Assembly: GCA_002633025.1 (NCBI GenBank)
Contig: NMRB01000011.1
Coordinates: 871,457 to 935,456 of the forward strand
Length of the DNA: 64,000 nucleotides
DNA from: Notospermus geniculatus
Lineage: Eukaryota; Nemertea; Pilidiophora; Heteronemertea; Lineidae
Direction of reading: 5' to 3'
Shown here: positions 11,441-23,500 of the stretch, piece after piece
How positions within the stretch are numbered: position 1 is the first letter of the stretch
How the letters are laid out: each line of letters starts with the position of its first letter
The notes under the pieces: model-generated
Seen by the model: only the letters and a program-made list of their open reading frames with translations
Told to the model about the DNA's origin: nothing
Databases searched by the model: none
Program-made: the position numbers and the translations under genes

Positions 11441-13524
11441 CATTGCGATCAAGACACGGAAGAGTCAACATGATGCGGCGTGGAGGAATAGGTCCTAACC
11501 AAAACCGCGCCGCGGGCCGCGGCGGCGAAAAACGACGCGCGTTCACCGCCCGGGAAAATATTATGGATAGTACATTTTTGAATCCTTTGTTTGAAATGCT
11601 GACTTTTTTAAAATTCTCACTACTAAATAATTCTCATTTCAAATAATAACGTGTTGATAGTGAGTTACGTATGATAATTTGATCCTCATTGGCACCCCAC
11701 TGCTTTTTAATCTTCAGGGGTGCCATCTAACTAATTAAAAAACTAAAACAATTGGCCCCTCCACCTGATTCATTCTGATTTGAGTCATGATTTCTTGAGT
11801 TACTTTCGCAAGACATCCTGATTAAAGGCGAAATTTGGAGTGAAGCTTAGTCAATCTCAGCATAGGCAAGTAAGTCATTAAAGAATCATTAGTAATGATT
11901 AATTATTAATTAACAGTGAGTAGATTCTTTTGAATTTATATGGGATGCCATGTGGGCATTGATTAAGAAAATTTACATAACACTGTCAAGCCTGTTCAAC
12001 TTTCGTTTTGTGGAATGGTCTGTGTAGCATTGACCATGGTGGACCTTTAACTTTGATGCATGGAAAGCATCCTGTACTGTATGAATGTATAATTTGGAGG
12101 CCTTCTTTATTTTTTGGAAATGTCCTACATAGGGGTGTGCGCCATGTAGACCTACGGTAAAACGATCCGTTTTGGTAAGGCTACGTGTGCACTCTTAGAC
12201 AGAAAGGAAGTGACACCATCAATTGTACGAGTGAAGAGCGAGGCAGCGACATTAGCTGTAGCAGGACAACGTGTCCACACTGCTTGTCGTCTAAATCACA
12301 CTAACATAATAGGAGCTGTCAGCGAGTTGACCAATAGGTGTCACTACGGCCCATTTCAATGCATCTAGCGGACCTAGTCATTATTGATCGAGCAGCAGTC
12401 ACGTAGATTTTCCTGTACATTGGTCCGCTAGAAATTTGCTGCCATCTGTTGGCAACATGCGCAGCTGACTGCTCCTGTTGCATGAACAGGGACTTGAGAA
12501 AGAAAAGTGAACCAGAAAAAAGGACTGAACCGCCCGCTTTACATTCTTCAACATCACAATTAAATTTTGAGGAACATCAGTGAGTTTTCGGAAACGTGAC
12601 GAAATATAAGTACGAAATACGAAATTTCATTTGTATTTGATTTGTATTTCATTTTCCTGTCAGGGCCGACGCAGACGCTATAGCATTATTGGCCCTGGTA
12701 AGTACGGAGGAGGCCATCACAAGCTACGAAATCCTACTCACTTCATGTCCCAATATATTTCAGGGAATGGTTGGTACCATAAAATATCCCTGCTGCCAGA
12801 GCGTCCTTTCGCATATCATGTACATGTAAGACTGAGAAAGTTGTGGCGCATCTTGAATTTTTAAATTTGCACTTCGTAGCTATGAATTGGAAACGAACTT
12901 AGGCAAGTTTTCCAATAGTGTAATATACACTGCAACTCTATCGGTCTTACATCATACGATAAAAGACGCACTTGCAGCATGCGATATTTGTGGCACCAAC
13001 CATCTCCAGAAATACATTAGGTCCTTGAAGTGAAGTCCAATTTCGTCTTTCGTACTTCGTTTGTCGCCGGGCTTGCGAAAACTCACTAATGTCTATATCG
13101 TGGCAAGCCATTCGGAACTTCCGAAGGCAACTGCTCGGCAATTTCCGTACGGTCGCATTTCCCCTCGGACACAATTCCAAGGCAGCCATCTTGAATGCGC
13201 AACGATTGCTGCCCGTTTGTGAGAGTTCAAATGCGGTTCGCCTCATCACACCCTGCGCATGAACGAAATAGGTCATACAAAACGTTGCGTTATTGATCAA
13301 TAATTGGCAGATTGGATGAGATTCCGGTAAGTTTATAAATAATATGCCTCAAGTTATCCAGCAAATAAGGTTGAACACCTTAACAGGCCAAAATTCGGCC
13401 AAAATAGTCCCACGGTCGGTCACGTGGGTTTGTTGATAAACAATATGGCTGCCTTGGACTTGTGTCCGAGGTGAAATGCGCCGCCCAGTGGCAGATAAGC
13501 AGTTCGCCTCAGGTCGTTCCGAAT

Positions 13525-13575
13525 GGTGGCAAGCCTGCAAAATATGGAGGCCGCAAGCGAGTTATCTGTAGACTA
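13525..13575 (+). pseudogene. Displaced fragment of the fold-back element's zinc-binding ORF
   Basis: The plus-strand frame reads GKPAKYGGRKRVIC, the counterpart of GTPAKYGGRKRWFD in the right-arm ORF. Its upstream half (ending LNFEEH) lies at about 12485-12575, so roughly 0.94 kb of inserted DNA separates the two parts. Confidence 0.55.
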
Positions 13576-14135
13576 GTTCCTTGTTTTATATTTTCAGCCA
13601 TCTATAAAGACAGGGTACCAGTCTAAGTTATCTGCTCATCATCGTTCTCATTCACGTACTTGCAAACCTGTTCAAAAGCTTCCTGCGCAATGTATCAGCT
13701 GGTCTCCCACGCTTTGCTGAATCATATCTGTCACTGAACCTTCTAGGGATTTTCTTCCCATCACGATATCGAACATTCATGACATTCACATCACGTTTTT
13801 GTGATAGACCCCATCCAAAGTCCTAGCCATCTTCACTGAGTTCAGGTCAAGACTCGGCTTCTCCTCCCTTGACCTTCACGCAAGCAAACCACATTCCGTG
13901 TTCAACGGATTTCCCCCGTCCCAGAAAAAGCAACCAATCACGGCAGAGCAGCTCGGGTATGATGACAAGATGGCGGGCTCGATGAAACTTTATTCGAATG
14001 CAAAGTCTCCGTGCAAGGACTTACAAGTACTCAAAAAGAAGCCGCGAAGGCAATATTCGATGGAGGCTATTTGTTATTCTGTTGTAGGACTGGCAGTGGG
14101 AAGTCAATTATGTGCCAGCAGGTCAGTGTTGTCCG

Positions 14136-14549
14136 CTACGAAGTTGAACGGCGTACTCGTATTGAATAAATTACCGCATGAGAACCGAGGCTTCTGATTG
14201 GTCGCACGAGAAAATCCCAAAGCGTTGAACACGGAATCTGGTTGCTTGCTGCAGAGTGTAGGAAGAGGTTAGCGATTTCTACACGATGCATTATGCAGAA
14301 TGATTCTAGCTGGCTTAGAAGAGTTTGGCACCATTCATTCATTAAGCCTACCCCTTTTCTGCAGATTTCTGCAATTGTCTTGTGGAAAACTAGACGTTTT
14401 ACTGGTATCACATCAAACCATCGCTTGCGGCCTCCATATTTGGCAGGCGTGCCACAATATAGACAATGTTCCTCAAAATTGAATTGTGATGTTGAATAAC
14501 GTAAAGCTGACGGTTCACTCCTTTCTTCTGGTTCACTTGCCTTTCTCAA
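14136..14549 (-). pseudogene. Transposon-type zinc-binding ORF fragment
   Basis: This 137-codon open frame in the right arm reads FNFEEHCLYCGTPAKYGGRK, then DVIPVKRLVFHKTIAEIC and NEWCQTLLSQLESF. The Cys-x-x-Cys following a FNF-EH motif and the later Arg/His-rich segment match, from memory, an N-terminal module seen in many multicopy hypothetical proteins of cnidarians, echinoderms and fish that I consider element-derived. The frame lacks a catalytic domain and drifts into unrelated sequence at its C-terminus. It is partial and probably dead. Confidence 0.45.
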
Positions 14550-15200
14550 GTCCCTGTTTCTGCAATTAATGTTACCGGTAGTGTGATTTACACAAGCAGT
14601 GTGGACATGTTGTCCTGCTACAGCCCGTATGTCACTAATGCGATCACTTCCCTTTTGTGTAAAAGTAGAGTTAGCCTCACCAAAAAGATGACTTTACCGC
14701 ATATGGCGCACGCCCCTATGTAGGACATTTCCAAAAAAATAAAGAAGGCCTCCAAATTATATATTACAGGATGCATTCCATCCAACTAAGTTGAAGGGTT
14801 CATGGTCAATGCAACACAGACCATTCCATGAAAACGAAAGTTGAACCTTCTTGACTGCTGGTAAATTTCCTGAATTAATGCCCACATGGCATCCCATATG
14901 AATTCAAAAGCATCTAATCGCTGCTAATTAATACTAAATTAATGATTAATAATGATTCTTAATGACTTAGGCCTACTTGCCTATATGCTGAGATTAAGCT
15001 TTGTTCAAAATTTCACCTTCAATCAGGATGTCTTGCAAAAGTAACTCAAGAAATCATGACTCAAATCAGAATGAATCAGGTGGAGGGGGCCAATTGTTTT
15101 AACTTTTTAATTAGTTAAATGGCACCCCTGAAGATTAAAAAGCAATGGGGTGCCAAAGAAGATCAAATTATCATACTTTACTCATTGTCTCATCACTTTG

Positions 15201-15922
15201 TCTCCTTATCCTCAAATTCATGTCAAAAAGTCATTTTATGATAAAAACGTCACTTCATTAGCATCGTTATTAACTATTAATTAGCCAACTACTCAAAACA
15301 GTGACCTGATTTCAGTTTTTGTGATGTCTAGCAACTCAGCAGTTGCATTTAGATTGCATTCCATTGCTTTGTTTTGGCACAAATAAAATATTTCCAGGTG
15401 TATCTCTTGTTTTCTTTGATGTTCGTACCTAATTAACATAAATTAGCATATTCAGACCCCTTCCACCCCTTCCTTCGTTCTATATTTTTAATATGTTATT
15501 CCTGGGGTATGTCAGAGGAGATTCCCACAGAGAAACAATTTCTTACAATTAGTGGTGGGTTGGGGTCCTAAATCAAGTAATTTGACTGGACTATAGTGGA
15601 CGCCACCGCCCTTCGACACACTGGGCCCGCTCCTGGCTATGCCTGAAAATCAAACTGATCGTTGTGCTCTTCTGCGTTTCGAAAAAAACGGACACAAAAC
15701 CAGCCAACTGACCCTTCATTAAGTCTGGAATAAGTCAGAATAAGATCAGCTGTCAGCATCACGTGAGATTTTTATTTTTACATATTTACATGCAGCTACC
15801 GATTTAAATCATTTTGATTGGGACTAATATTCATGACACAGTTCATCAAACGTCATCAAAATTAGCGCCTATTCGTGAATGTCTTCGCAATCAACTTGAC
15901 CATCTTGAAGATGCTTCTCCCG
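15201..15922. other. Intergenic and 3' UTR of the EF-hand gene
   Basis: No gene is seen. A minus-strand AATAAA (TTTATT at 15771-15776), about 150 bases past the EF-hand stop codon, is a plausible polyadenylation signal. Confidence 0.4.
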
Positions 15923-17548
15923 CTAGAATATGCCATGATGCATTTGCTCAACGATACTAAGCCTCTTCACTCGTCGGCTCTCATCCGCTGACTTTTTACA
16001 AACATCAGCGAATGACTCCTTTTCGTCGAATTGGACGCGATACACCAACTGAAAGCCAAAAGTAAAATACTGTACAATGGGGTAGGCTAGGCCTATGGCC
16101 GCTGAATCATACGCCCACCGTGAATATGCGGCAGACAGGCCCGCTTGTGGGATGAACAGAGGGTGCATGACAACTTTCGGTATGGTCTCTGAGGTAGATC
16201 TGTTCAAATTCCGCCACCTGTCCAGTGCTCTGTCGCTGTTCAAGTTACACCTAAATGCCTTGACCTAAAATGACTTACGGAAAGAAACTCCTCGAAGTCA
16301 ATCGTGCCAGATCCATCTTCATCGTACTCATCGAAATAGAATTTCCTCTGCTCTGGAGTCAATTCGTCACCAAGATCACTGAGGACTTCGCTTCTGTGAT
16401 GTAAAAAAGAAGTCAAATGAATTTATCAATCAGACCGAGTGTCATTGCTTTGTCGCCCTGTTTCACTTTTGCCTACGTAGGCCGAGGCTCAAGTCAAGGC
16501 TGACTATAGGAGAATCCATGAGAGAAGGCCTACCGGTGTAGGCCTAAGCCAAGTTCGAGAATCAGTCTGGAACCATCAAAGTATGCCTTCGGTTCTATGA
16601 TATTTGAAGATAGATGAGAATGCACAACTTACAATTCCTCGAAGTCGATAAGACCGTCTTGATTCAGGTCAAACATCAGGAACTGTGACTTGAATTCTAT
16701 CAGTTGATCTGGTTCCCATTTCGGAAATTTGGCCTGCATGTCATCTGCATTAAACTCTGAAATGGATTGAATTTGCAGTTGTCTTTAAAAAACTATGTAT
16801 ATAATGTAGGCCTAGGCTATAATTGTTCCGAAAAGAACGTTTAGGCCTAAAAATTATTCGAAAAAGATTAAAACACGCCAAAGACAAGTACGGCCCCGGT
16901 AGGCCTAAATACCGGTAGGCATAGCCTACAGAGTTTTCGCAAAGCCCCCGACGGCGACGCCAACGCGAACGCCGTCTATCCTTTTGTTCGGTGCTCTCTA
17001 TTCGTGGGATCGAACAATCTACAATGGATTTGGCGTTGGCGTTTCGGGTGCTTTGCGAAAACTCCCTATAGCGGACGGTCGGACTTTAACTGTTTAATAG
17101 GTCTACCTCGGAACTTTCTTTTAGCTTTCTTTAGCGCCACTCTGCCCGATATGATGGATTTAAAGAGCTCTGATGCAGCTTCCTCGAATGTGTTTCTTCC
17201 CTTGACACGACCATGTGCTGATGTAGAGGCCCCTGAAAAAAATACAGTTTGCGGCAAATAAATTCGGAGCCTGGGATACTGGGGTTTTCGGTACAATGCT
17301 TGCCGCCGCCTTTTCGGCAGTCATTCATATTTTCGTCACAGTTCCCCCTCTACAAAATATATCAGTCACTGAGACTGTGGTGGTGTGAGCGTGCTCCCTC
17401 CCCATAATATGGGGGCATGACCACCCTGAGCTGCAGGCATGACGGCATGAGCATGATGAGTCTGCTACTCACCCGATGCGTCGTATTCGAACGTCTTTTT
17501 GTATGAAATCGGAGACTGTGCGACAGGGAAACTGGTCTTATTTCCCAT
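15923..17548 (-). CDS. EF-hand calcium-binding protein (five exons)
   Basis: Exons: 17548-17473, 17232-17107, 16756-16633, 16393-16279, 16048-15923. They are in frame with GT-AG introns and give 188 residues. The start MGNKTS fits N-myristoylation. After a basic region (ALKKAKRKFRG) there are two complete 12-residue EF loops: DLNQDGLIDFEE (97-108) and DEDGSGTIDFEE (133-144). Each has acidic residues at positions 1, 3, 5 and 12, and Gly at 6. A charged C-terminal tail follows. Both loops should bind Ca2+, suggesting a membrane-anchored Ca2+ sensor. I cannot assign a named family. It lies head to head with Tbx1/10, about 3 kb apart. Confidence 0.85.
16931..17064. mobile_element. Short inverted-repeat element in EF-hand gene intron 2
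   Basis: The ends GAGTTTTCGCAAAGC and GCTTTGCGAAAACTC are perfect reverse complements enclosing a 134-bp non-coding unit. Weaker complementarity (GGCGACGCCAACGC / GCGTTGGCGTTTCGG) continues inward, as in a MITE. Confidence 0.75.
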
Positions 17549-20290
17549 ACCGAATCGGCATTACACGTTGAGGACGATAAGTCCGTCGTCAACTTCCCAT
17601 GGTACGTCTAGTTTTTCACGTCCGCATGTTTAATTCAAAATGAAGCGGCATGGCATCTGGCATCGATACACGCCGTTCATTTCAGTGGAAAGCGTCGTCG
17701 CTTTAGGACCACAACGTAAAAAAGCAACAACGTTGACGTCATACGTCACGGATAACAAACTATTCCCAACGTCAAAGGTGCGTCACAATCGAAGGGTGCG
17801 CGTCACGTGAGCAACTTCACCAACGGGCATCCTGCCCCGCCTATGATTACTTTTACGTAATCCAATGATCATTTTTGTGAATATGTGATGAAATAATCGT
17901 ACGCTTATACTGCGCAATCTGCCATTGCGAGTCATACCGTCATTCATGTCATTCTAATTATGCAATTTTCTGTAAATGCGACAAGAAATCGCATGAGGTA
18001 ATAAAAACTGCACTTTAATTGTATAAATACTACTGCCATAGTAACGCATCTTGGACCGAACTTAAATCTTCGCCTCCTCCACCTATGACATCGAATGGCA
18101 GTACTGTGAGAAGAGATAATGAGCGCAGTAGATAGCCAGATGTCCCGCAAGTCTTCCGTGACCGACAACAAATTGAAGTTGGGTTTCACCATAAAGGTTT
18201 ATGGTTTCACTCGGTGACGACAGACTCGTTGCCACCTCCATTGCGAGGACAGATCAGGCGATAATCATGGAAATAGTCCGTCGGCAATTGGTGGTCCTCC
18301 CACTTACAAATTAAAAACCTGCCCCGAGTTCAACAATTAAGGCCAGATAAAAAAACTACTTGTCTAGCGTCCGGGCACTTTAGTTTTTCAGGGTCGGGAG
18401 GGAGGTTTTTATTTTTATTTTTAGTAGCTTGATATACCAGGGTTCGAATATTTTTAGGGATAACATCACATTACGGTTAGTGTTTTCTCTGAAGACCGAG
18501 ATGCAGAAGACGAATATTTTTTTTTCATCGTCGATGCAACATCTGCCAGTGTTTCCGTATGTCAGTACATGTATTTCCCTTTATTGTTTAGATAGATAGG
18601 CCTAGATCGACACATCTATGTTTGTCTCCTATAATTGTCAAGTCATGCAAGTCGCAGCTTATTCCGTCAGAAAATATAGGAAACACTCACAGAAGGGGAT
18701 TCAAAAATGTTCCGCGGGCCGGAACACATTGCGCTGCATAGGAGTGCTGCTAAGCAGAATTTTACCATCCCTATACCCTCATGCTTCTTGGATGGCTTTG
18801 AATCCCAACACTCAAAAGACGCGAGGAAGTGGAGAAATTTATCGCCATGCACTTTTGGTGTTATATTTTGATACCGTTACAGCAATTATCACCTTGCCGT
18901 GACCGAAACGATATGGTGTTTCTCAAACCTGGCAGGTTGCTATAAGCGCACACGGGACAGCCGTGCTCGGCGCTGACAGCTTCTCTCGGCGAAGTTTACT
19001 CAAGAAAGTAAACCCGCCTCCGGATAACCCTGTAACCTTTGAAGAGCAGAACCGGTTGGTGGATACCGTATCGCACATTCTGTCAAAATGCATCGGGCCG
19101 CCTTGATTGATTGGGACCCAATTAGCGAGCATTGTAGAAGAGAAGAGTACACTCCAAAGTTTCACATGTAACTAGTGAGAGCATCTGAATATTTCCGCAA
19201 GGATTTTTTCGCGTTTACCGAAGTAGGCAGCAAACTTGTCGAATTTTACACCATTCGTATCTTATGCCTGGCGGTCGTGCGAAAGGATCATCGTCTGAAA
19301 TTTGCAGCGCCAGGTTTCATCAAGCAGAAAATAAGGTGAGTGGAAATTTTGAAATAATATCAATAATCATGATTGATTCTATAGAACGGAACTAGTATAG
19401 TTCAAAGAATTTTGAACTATAGTTCAAAGAATTTTGATGCGTTTCATATAGGCTATACAATATTAAATCAACCTCGGCTTTTAAAAATGTAAATAAAATG
19501 AAAAGGTAAGAGACAGACAAAACACCATTTTTGACCCAACAAAATGCGAAATCTGTCGGCCTACACGGTGCAGTGATACGGGTGCATGGACTTAGCCTAA
19601 TGATTATTCGTTTACAACAACAAAATTTTCAACCAAAGTCCGAACGGAGATGACGTGACGCCTGGTTTCAAATCGAACGAATGTGCTTAGTCTTTGAAAA
19701 ACACTCATTCATCAACGTAATTTTAGTTGCAAAAATAAAAAAACGAGTTAAACAACTTGTTTGAACATGTCAAACGATCTCATTCGTTCACCACACGGAA
19801 TACACTTGTTGCCAAAATATAGTTCAACCTGGAAGTAATTAGTGTTGGATTTCTTCTCGATTTGTTGGCCTTTGACCGGCGTTGTGCTTGAAGTCAACCA
19901 TAAAGGCCTCGATAACAATTCTTTTCCGTCATTTGTCAAAATAGAACTGAATGAATCTCAACATAATTACTTTGTGACCTGAAACTGTTGCCATAAACGG
20001 CTTAACGACGTGGAGATGGCTGCTCAAAATATTTTGTTATAAAAAATTGCCTGTCTCCATCAACAGCCTATCCATTCATGTAGTAGTTTACGGCAAAGGC
20101 CAATCCACCCAGTTGACCTGGTAGAAGAAAATTTTGCAAACACAGAAACATTTTAGGCCTATTTTGATGACAACCTCGAACACAATCCTCAACCGCGTCA
20201 CATGAAATTGGGAGTGGCGTCAGAAAGAACTGGACCATGCAGGGTGTATTCGTCAGAAATAAGAGGGGCCTAAAATAATCATTGCTCAAT
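17549..20290. other. Divergent intergenic region, EF-hand gene to Tbx1/10
   Basis: No confident gene. A fragment near 18540-18710 (ATCTGCCAGTGTTTCC, CTTATTCCGTCAGA) resembles pieces at 37855-37935 and 45145-45300 and is a dispersed repeat. Near 19395-19435 a TTTTGAACTATAGTTCAAAG unit is tandemly repeated. This interval probably carries the regulatory DNA of Tbx1/10, but no binding sites can be assigned. Confidence 0.45.
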
Positions 20291-20297
20291 ATCATGA

Positions 20298-20327
20298 TAT
20301 ATAAAGACGTTCGACGGATGTTCAGTC
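20298..20327 (+). promoter_or_regulatory. Candidate Tbx1/10 core promoter (TATA + Inr)
   Basis: TATATAAAG at 20298-20306 is followed by TCAGTC at 20322-20327. The Inr adenine at 20324 is 26 bases from the TATA start, the usual metazoan spacing. Predicted transcription starts at about 20324, giving a 5' UTR of about 243 bases if unspliced. Confidence 0.45.
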
Positions 20328-20566
20328 AGTGGATGTGGATAATTATAAAGTGTGCCCATTCGCTGAAGTCGATACTACTGCGCCACGACAGGTGTTTCGT
20401 CCATAAATTCTGTTCCGTCAGGTCTTAAAGTCGCTGAAATAAATAGTCCTTATCTTAATGAACTGTGTAATAATTTGCCTCTTCATTATACGGCAAGGTC
20501 GCTGTGTAGACCCAACATCAGTCGGGCTATTTTAAGCATCGTGTGAGTGTATCACCCACTACATTC

Positions 20567-23500
20567 ATGACATTTTATTCCAGCCATCCAGAGCTCACTC
20601 CATTCTTCCACATGGATGCCCTTTCTAGTCGAGCCAATGCCTTTAGTATTGATTCTCTGATGTCTGGTCCATGTGCCGACCCATCCGTCCTCAGCGAGTT
20701 CAGTCAGACCTCCACTTCGGACTGCTGCTACGAGTGGGACAAGAGGGAAGAAGGTGGGTGTGGATCGTCAATATTTTCACAACCGACTCGATTCCAGATG
20801 TATGGAAATTTTTTGCAACCACAATTACCGAATGTTTTCTACGCTCAGTAGGCGAGGGCGGTATTTTCCGCCAAAAAAGGATCCTTATCTGATAGAATTT
20901 TCCTCGATCGTTGAATGCTTATGTTGAATGATACCGACTCATGGGGCAAAAAATGCTCTCTGTTTTAGCTGCTGGATTGATGGCCAACGTGCGAAACGCG
21001 TTCGAATCATTCGGCGGCGACCATGGCTTTGGAAGCAACATCGAGACCGGATGTCAACACGCAGACGACGGAAGTAGTAAAGATGGGCGCGGTTCTCCGG
21101 GCCCGGTCAGCCTGAACAACCGGTCAGGCGAGGGTAAAAGTAAGCAGAGGAAGCCACTTCATCCGAAATTAATTAACATAACAGCACAACTTGAGATGAA
21201 ATCACTATGGGACGAGTTTAACGAACTGGGAACGGAGATGATTGTCACAAAAGCAGGAAGGTAAGCACGAATCTATCAAGTCAAGCTTCAGAATGTGTTT
21301 GGTGGTATTGCTGGTCGACGTTATGCAAGTTGGGTTGATTATTCGAGAAAGTGGTCTTTTGCGTAGCTGCCCAGGAGTAGGCCTACCTCAATACGGATGC
21401 AAGTTGAAGAGAAAATCTGGGTCTAGGCCGTTCACTACTCTCGCTCCACCCTGGATGTTACTTTACACAAGTAATTTCTCATCCTTCAGAAAAATCTTGA
21501 TGCATCAAACCGTATTCAAGGTGTAGGCCTACATGTATGTATACATCATGTGTTGGGTGGTATCATAGCCAGACGATGCCTTGGGCGCGTGCGGCACATG
21601 TCTCTACTTTTGACGGTGTATTTTGGAAATCCAAGCTGAATATTTTCCGACCAGCGATGAAAAGACAAACTTGTCGCTCAAGACACAAACTACCATCTGC
21701 TCAAGAAGCAGGCGCGGGCTATCGGTTTCAATTTTCAATTACCCTCCGCGTGTATCATGGCAGTTTAATGAAAACCTAACGCACAAAGACCTGTTTCTCT
21801 TACCATCTCAATTCACCAATGTTTTGATACTGTAAACAAGTAGAAATTAACGCTGTTGTTGTTGGGATAAGTAGCCATTGAAGATGTTGTATGGGAAAAA
21901 AGTGGAGAAGGTTCGAAATACCGTCATCTCGTGATCAGAAGGTTTGGAGATGAAGCAGTTCCGGTCCATATCCAACCTTGAGCAACGATTTCAAGGGTGC
22001 AGACGACCATTAGCAGTCGTTTCGAAGAACGAGCTCTACGCATGATGACTTTTAAAATGTCCCTTCATTAGTGTCGATAATTGTAACAGATTTCCACGTT
22101 GTCCAAAGGTTACCGCCACAGGGGCATAAAACATGCCAACTGGGTTGCCGCGCCCATGGCTACCACTCAAAAGATGTACCTGGTGTCCTGTCATCCTCTT
22201 ATCACTTGTGCTAATTGTTTTAGCATCCGTCCTGAACATACATTACAGAAATAGCGACGTTTTTCATCCAATAGCTGCAACATGTAGCACCTCATTGCCT
22301 ACGCAGATACAGCGGACCACGTGTCCTCATCATCGCTCACCGTCACTCACTGACAGTAACGTAGTTCTTCGGCTTTAATTCCCAGGAGAAATTGTACCCG
22401 GAAGAAGTGCCGGGGATAGGGAGGAAAAATCTTGTTCTTTGGTCCCTTTGATGTCACATCACTGTTAGAAATTTTTGTAATATTTTTACAGAAATTGCCT
22501 GCAGCAGAGTTTCAGGAACTTAAAATTTACATATGATGTGATTTATGTTTTCCTGTATTTGGACTCAATTGGACTTTCCAGAATGATGCTTTCTGAGAAC
22601 GTATTAAAATATAATTTGGTCAGCCTCCAGTCAAGTCTCAACATTTCTTTGAGTCTGTAATTTTACAGATCACGTCCTGAAACTCTGCTGCAGAAATTTT
22701 CTGTAAAATCCTCTGTTTTTTCTAACAGTGACATAGTAAATGCGGAATTTCTGCAATTGGGCCACAATAGGACGCGACAAATGACAAACAAATCGAAATG
22801 GGTTAAATGATCGAATCAAAGTGGAAGGCAATACATTTTAGGTCAAAGTAAGGTTAAATTTGGAAAATGAGTGCACTAACAAAGGTGAATACCGATGAGA
22901 GAATCTGTGGAATATACACTAATGAAAATAAGGACTTTTGTTTTGTTCCGAGTTTTCATTCAGGGAAGATGCAACTGTGTCTGACGGCTCTATGAGGAGG
23001 TGACAAGAAAACTTATCTTGGGTGGCTGAGGTTTCAATTACCTCATAAATTATACTAGCTTGGCAATTAACGGCCGTTCGTACCCAATAATGTATACAAA
23101 CTCAGTCGTGATGACTTTTTTCTGAGCGCTTGATATGATGCAGCCTCACCGAGCAGAGTTTGCTGATATATTTTTAAAAGTAAGGTGCCTGAAGGTGACT
23201 ATAAATCATTTTTATGCACCTTGAGCTATTCGGCAATTCTATTGAAAGTCTTCTCGCTCATAAGTTCACCGATTGATGTCTGTCGTTGAAAGACAGCCGG
23301 TTTCATTGGATCGATTGATATAACGAACTTTCATGACATGCCAAAAGTGTAATTTACTCAAGATGTATGAAGTATCAAATAATAGACTATGCCCTCATCA
23401 ACTTAACAAAAGCATTTGTATCTACATTATACATATTTTTACATAATATTTACTAATACTAAAAAAGTATTAATTTGCATGTCTAGCGAAATTCCGAAAG

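Larger units (their letters stand above)
11648..15200. mobile_element. Fold-back element with long terminal inverted repeats
   Basis: The left arm (about 11648-12583) matches the reverse complement of the right arm (about 14460-15200) with many point differences. Both contain TAATCTTCAGGGGTGCCAT and ATATGGGATGCCATGTGGGC-like stretches. The left arm is interrupted near 12305-12482 by a smaller insertion bounded by GGAGCTG/AGCTGACTGCTCC-like ends. A larger insertion (about 12584-13515) splits its coding remnant. Both arms encode the same peptide remnant (SEPEKRTEP / SEPEERSEP), so a coding element was duplicated head to head. No target duplication was identified. Confidence 0.75.

Noticed and set aside
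19264-19335. Possible 24-codon first exon (ATG ... GTGAGT) upstream of Tbx1/10
   Set aside because: No downstream exon it would logically join, and Tbx1/10 has its own TATA/Inr and ATG; too short to support alone.
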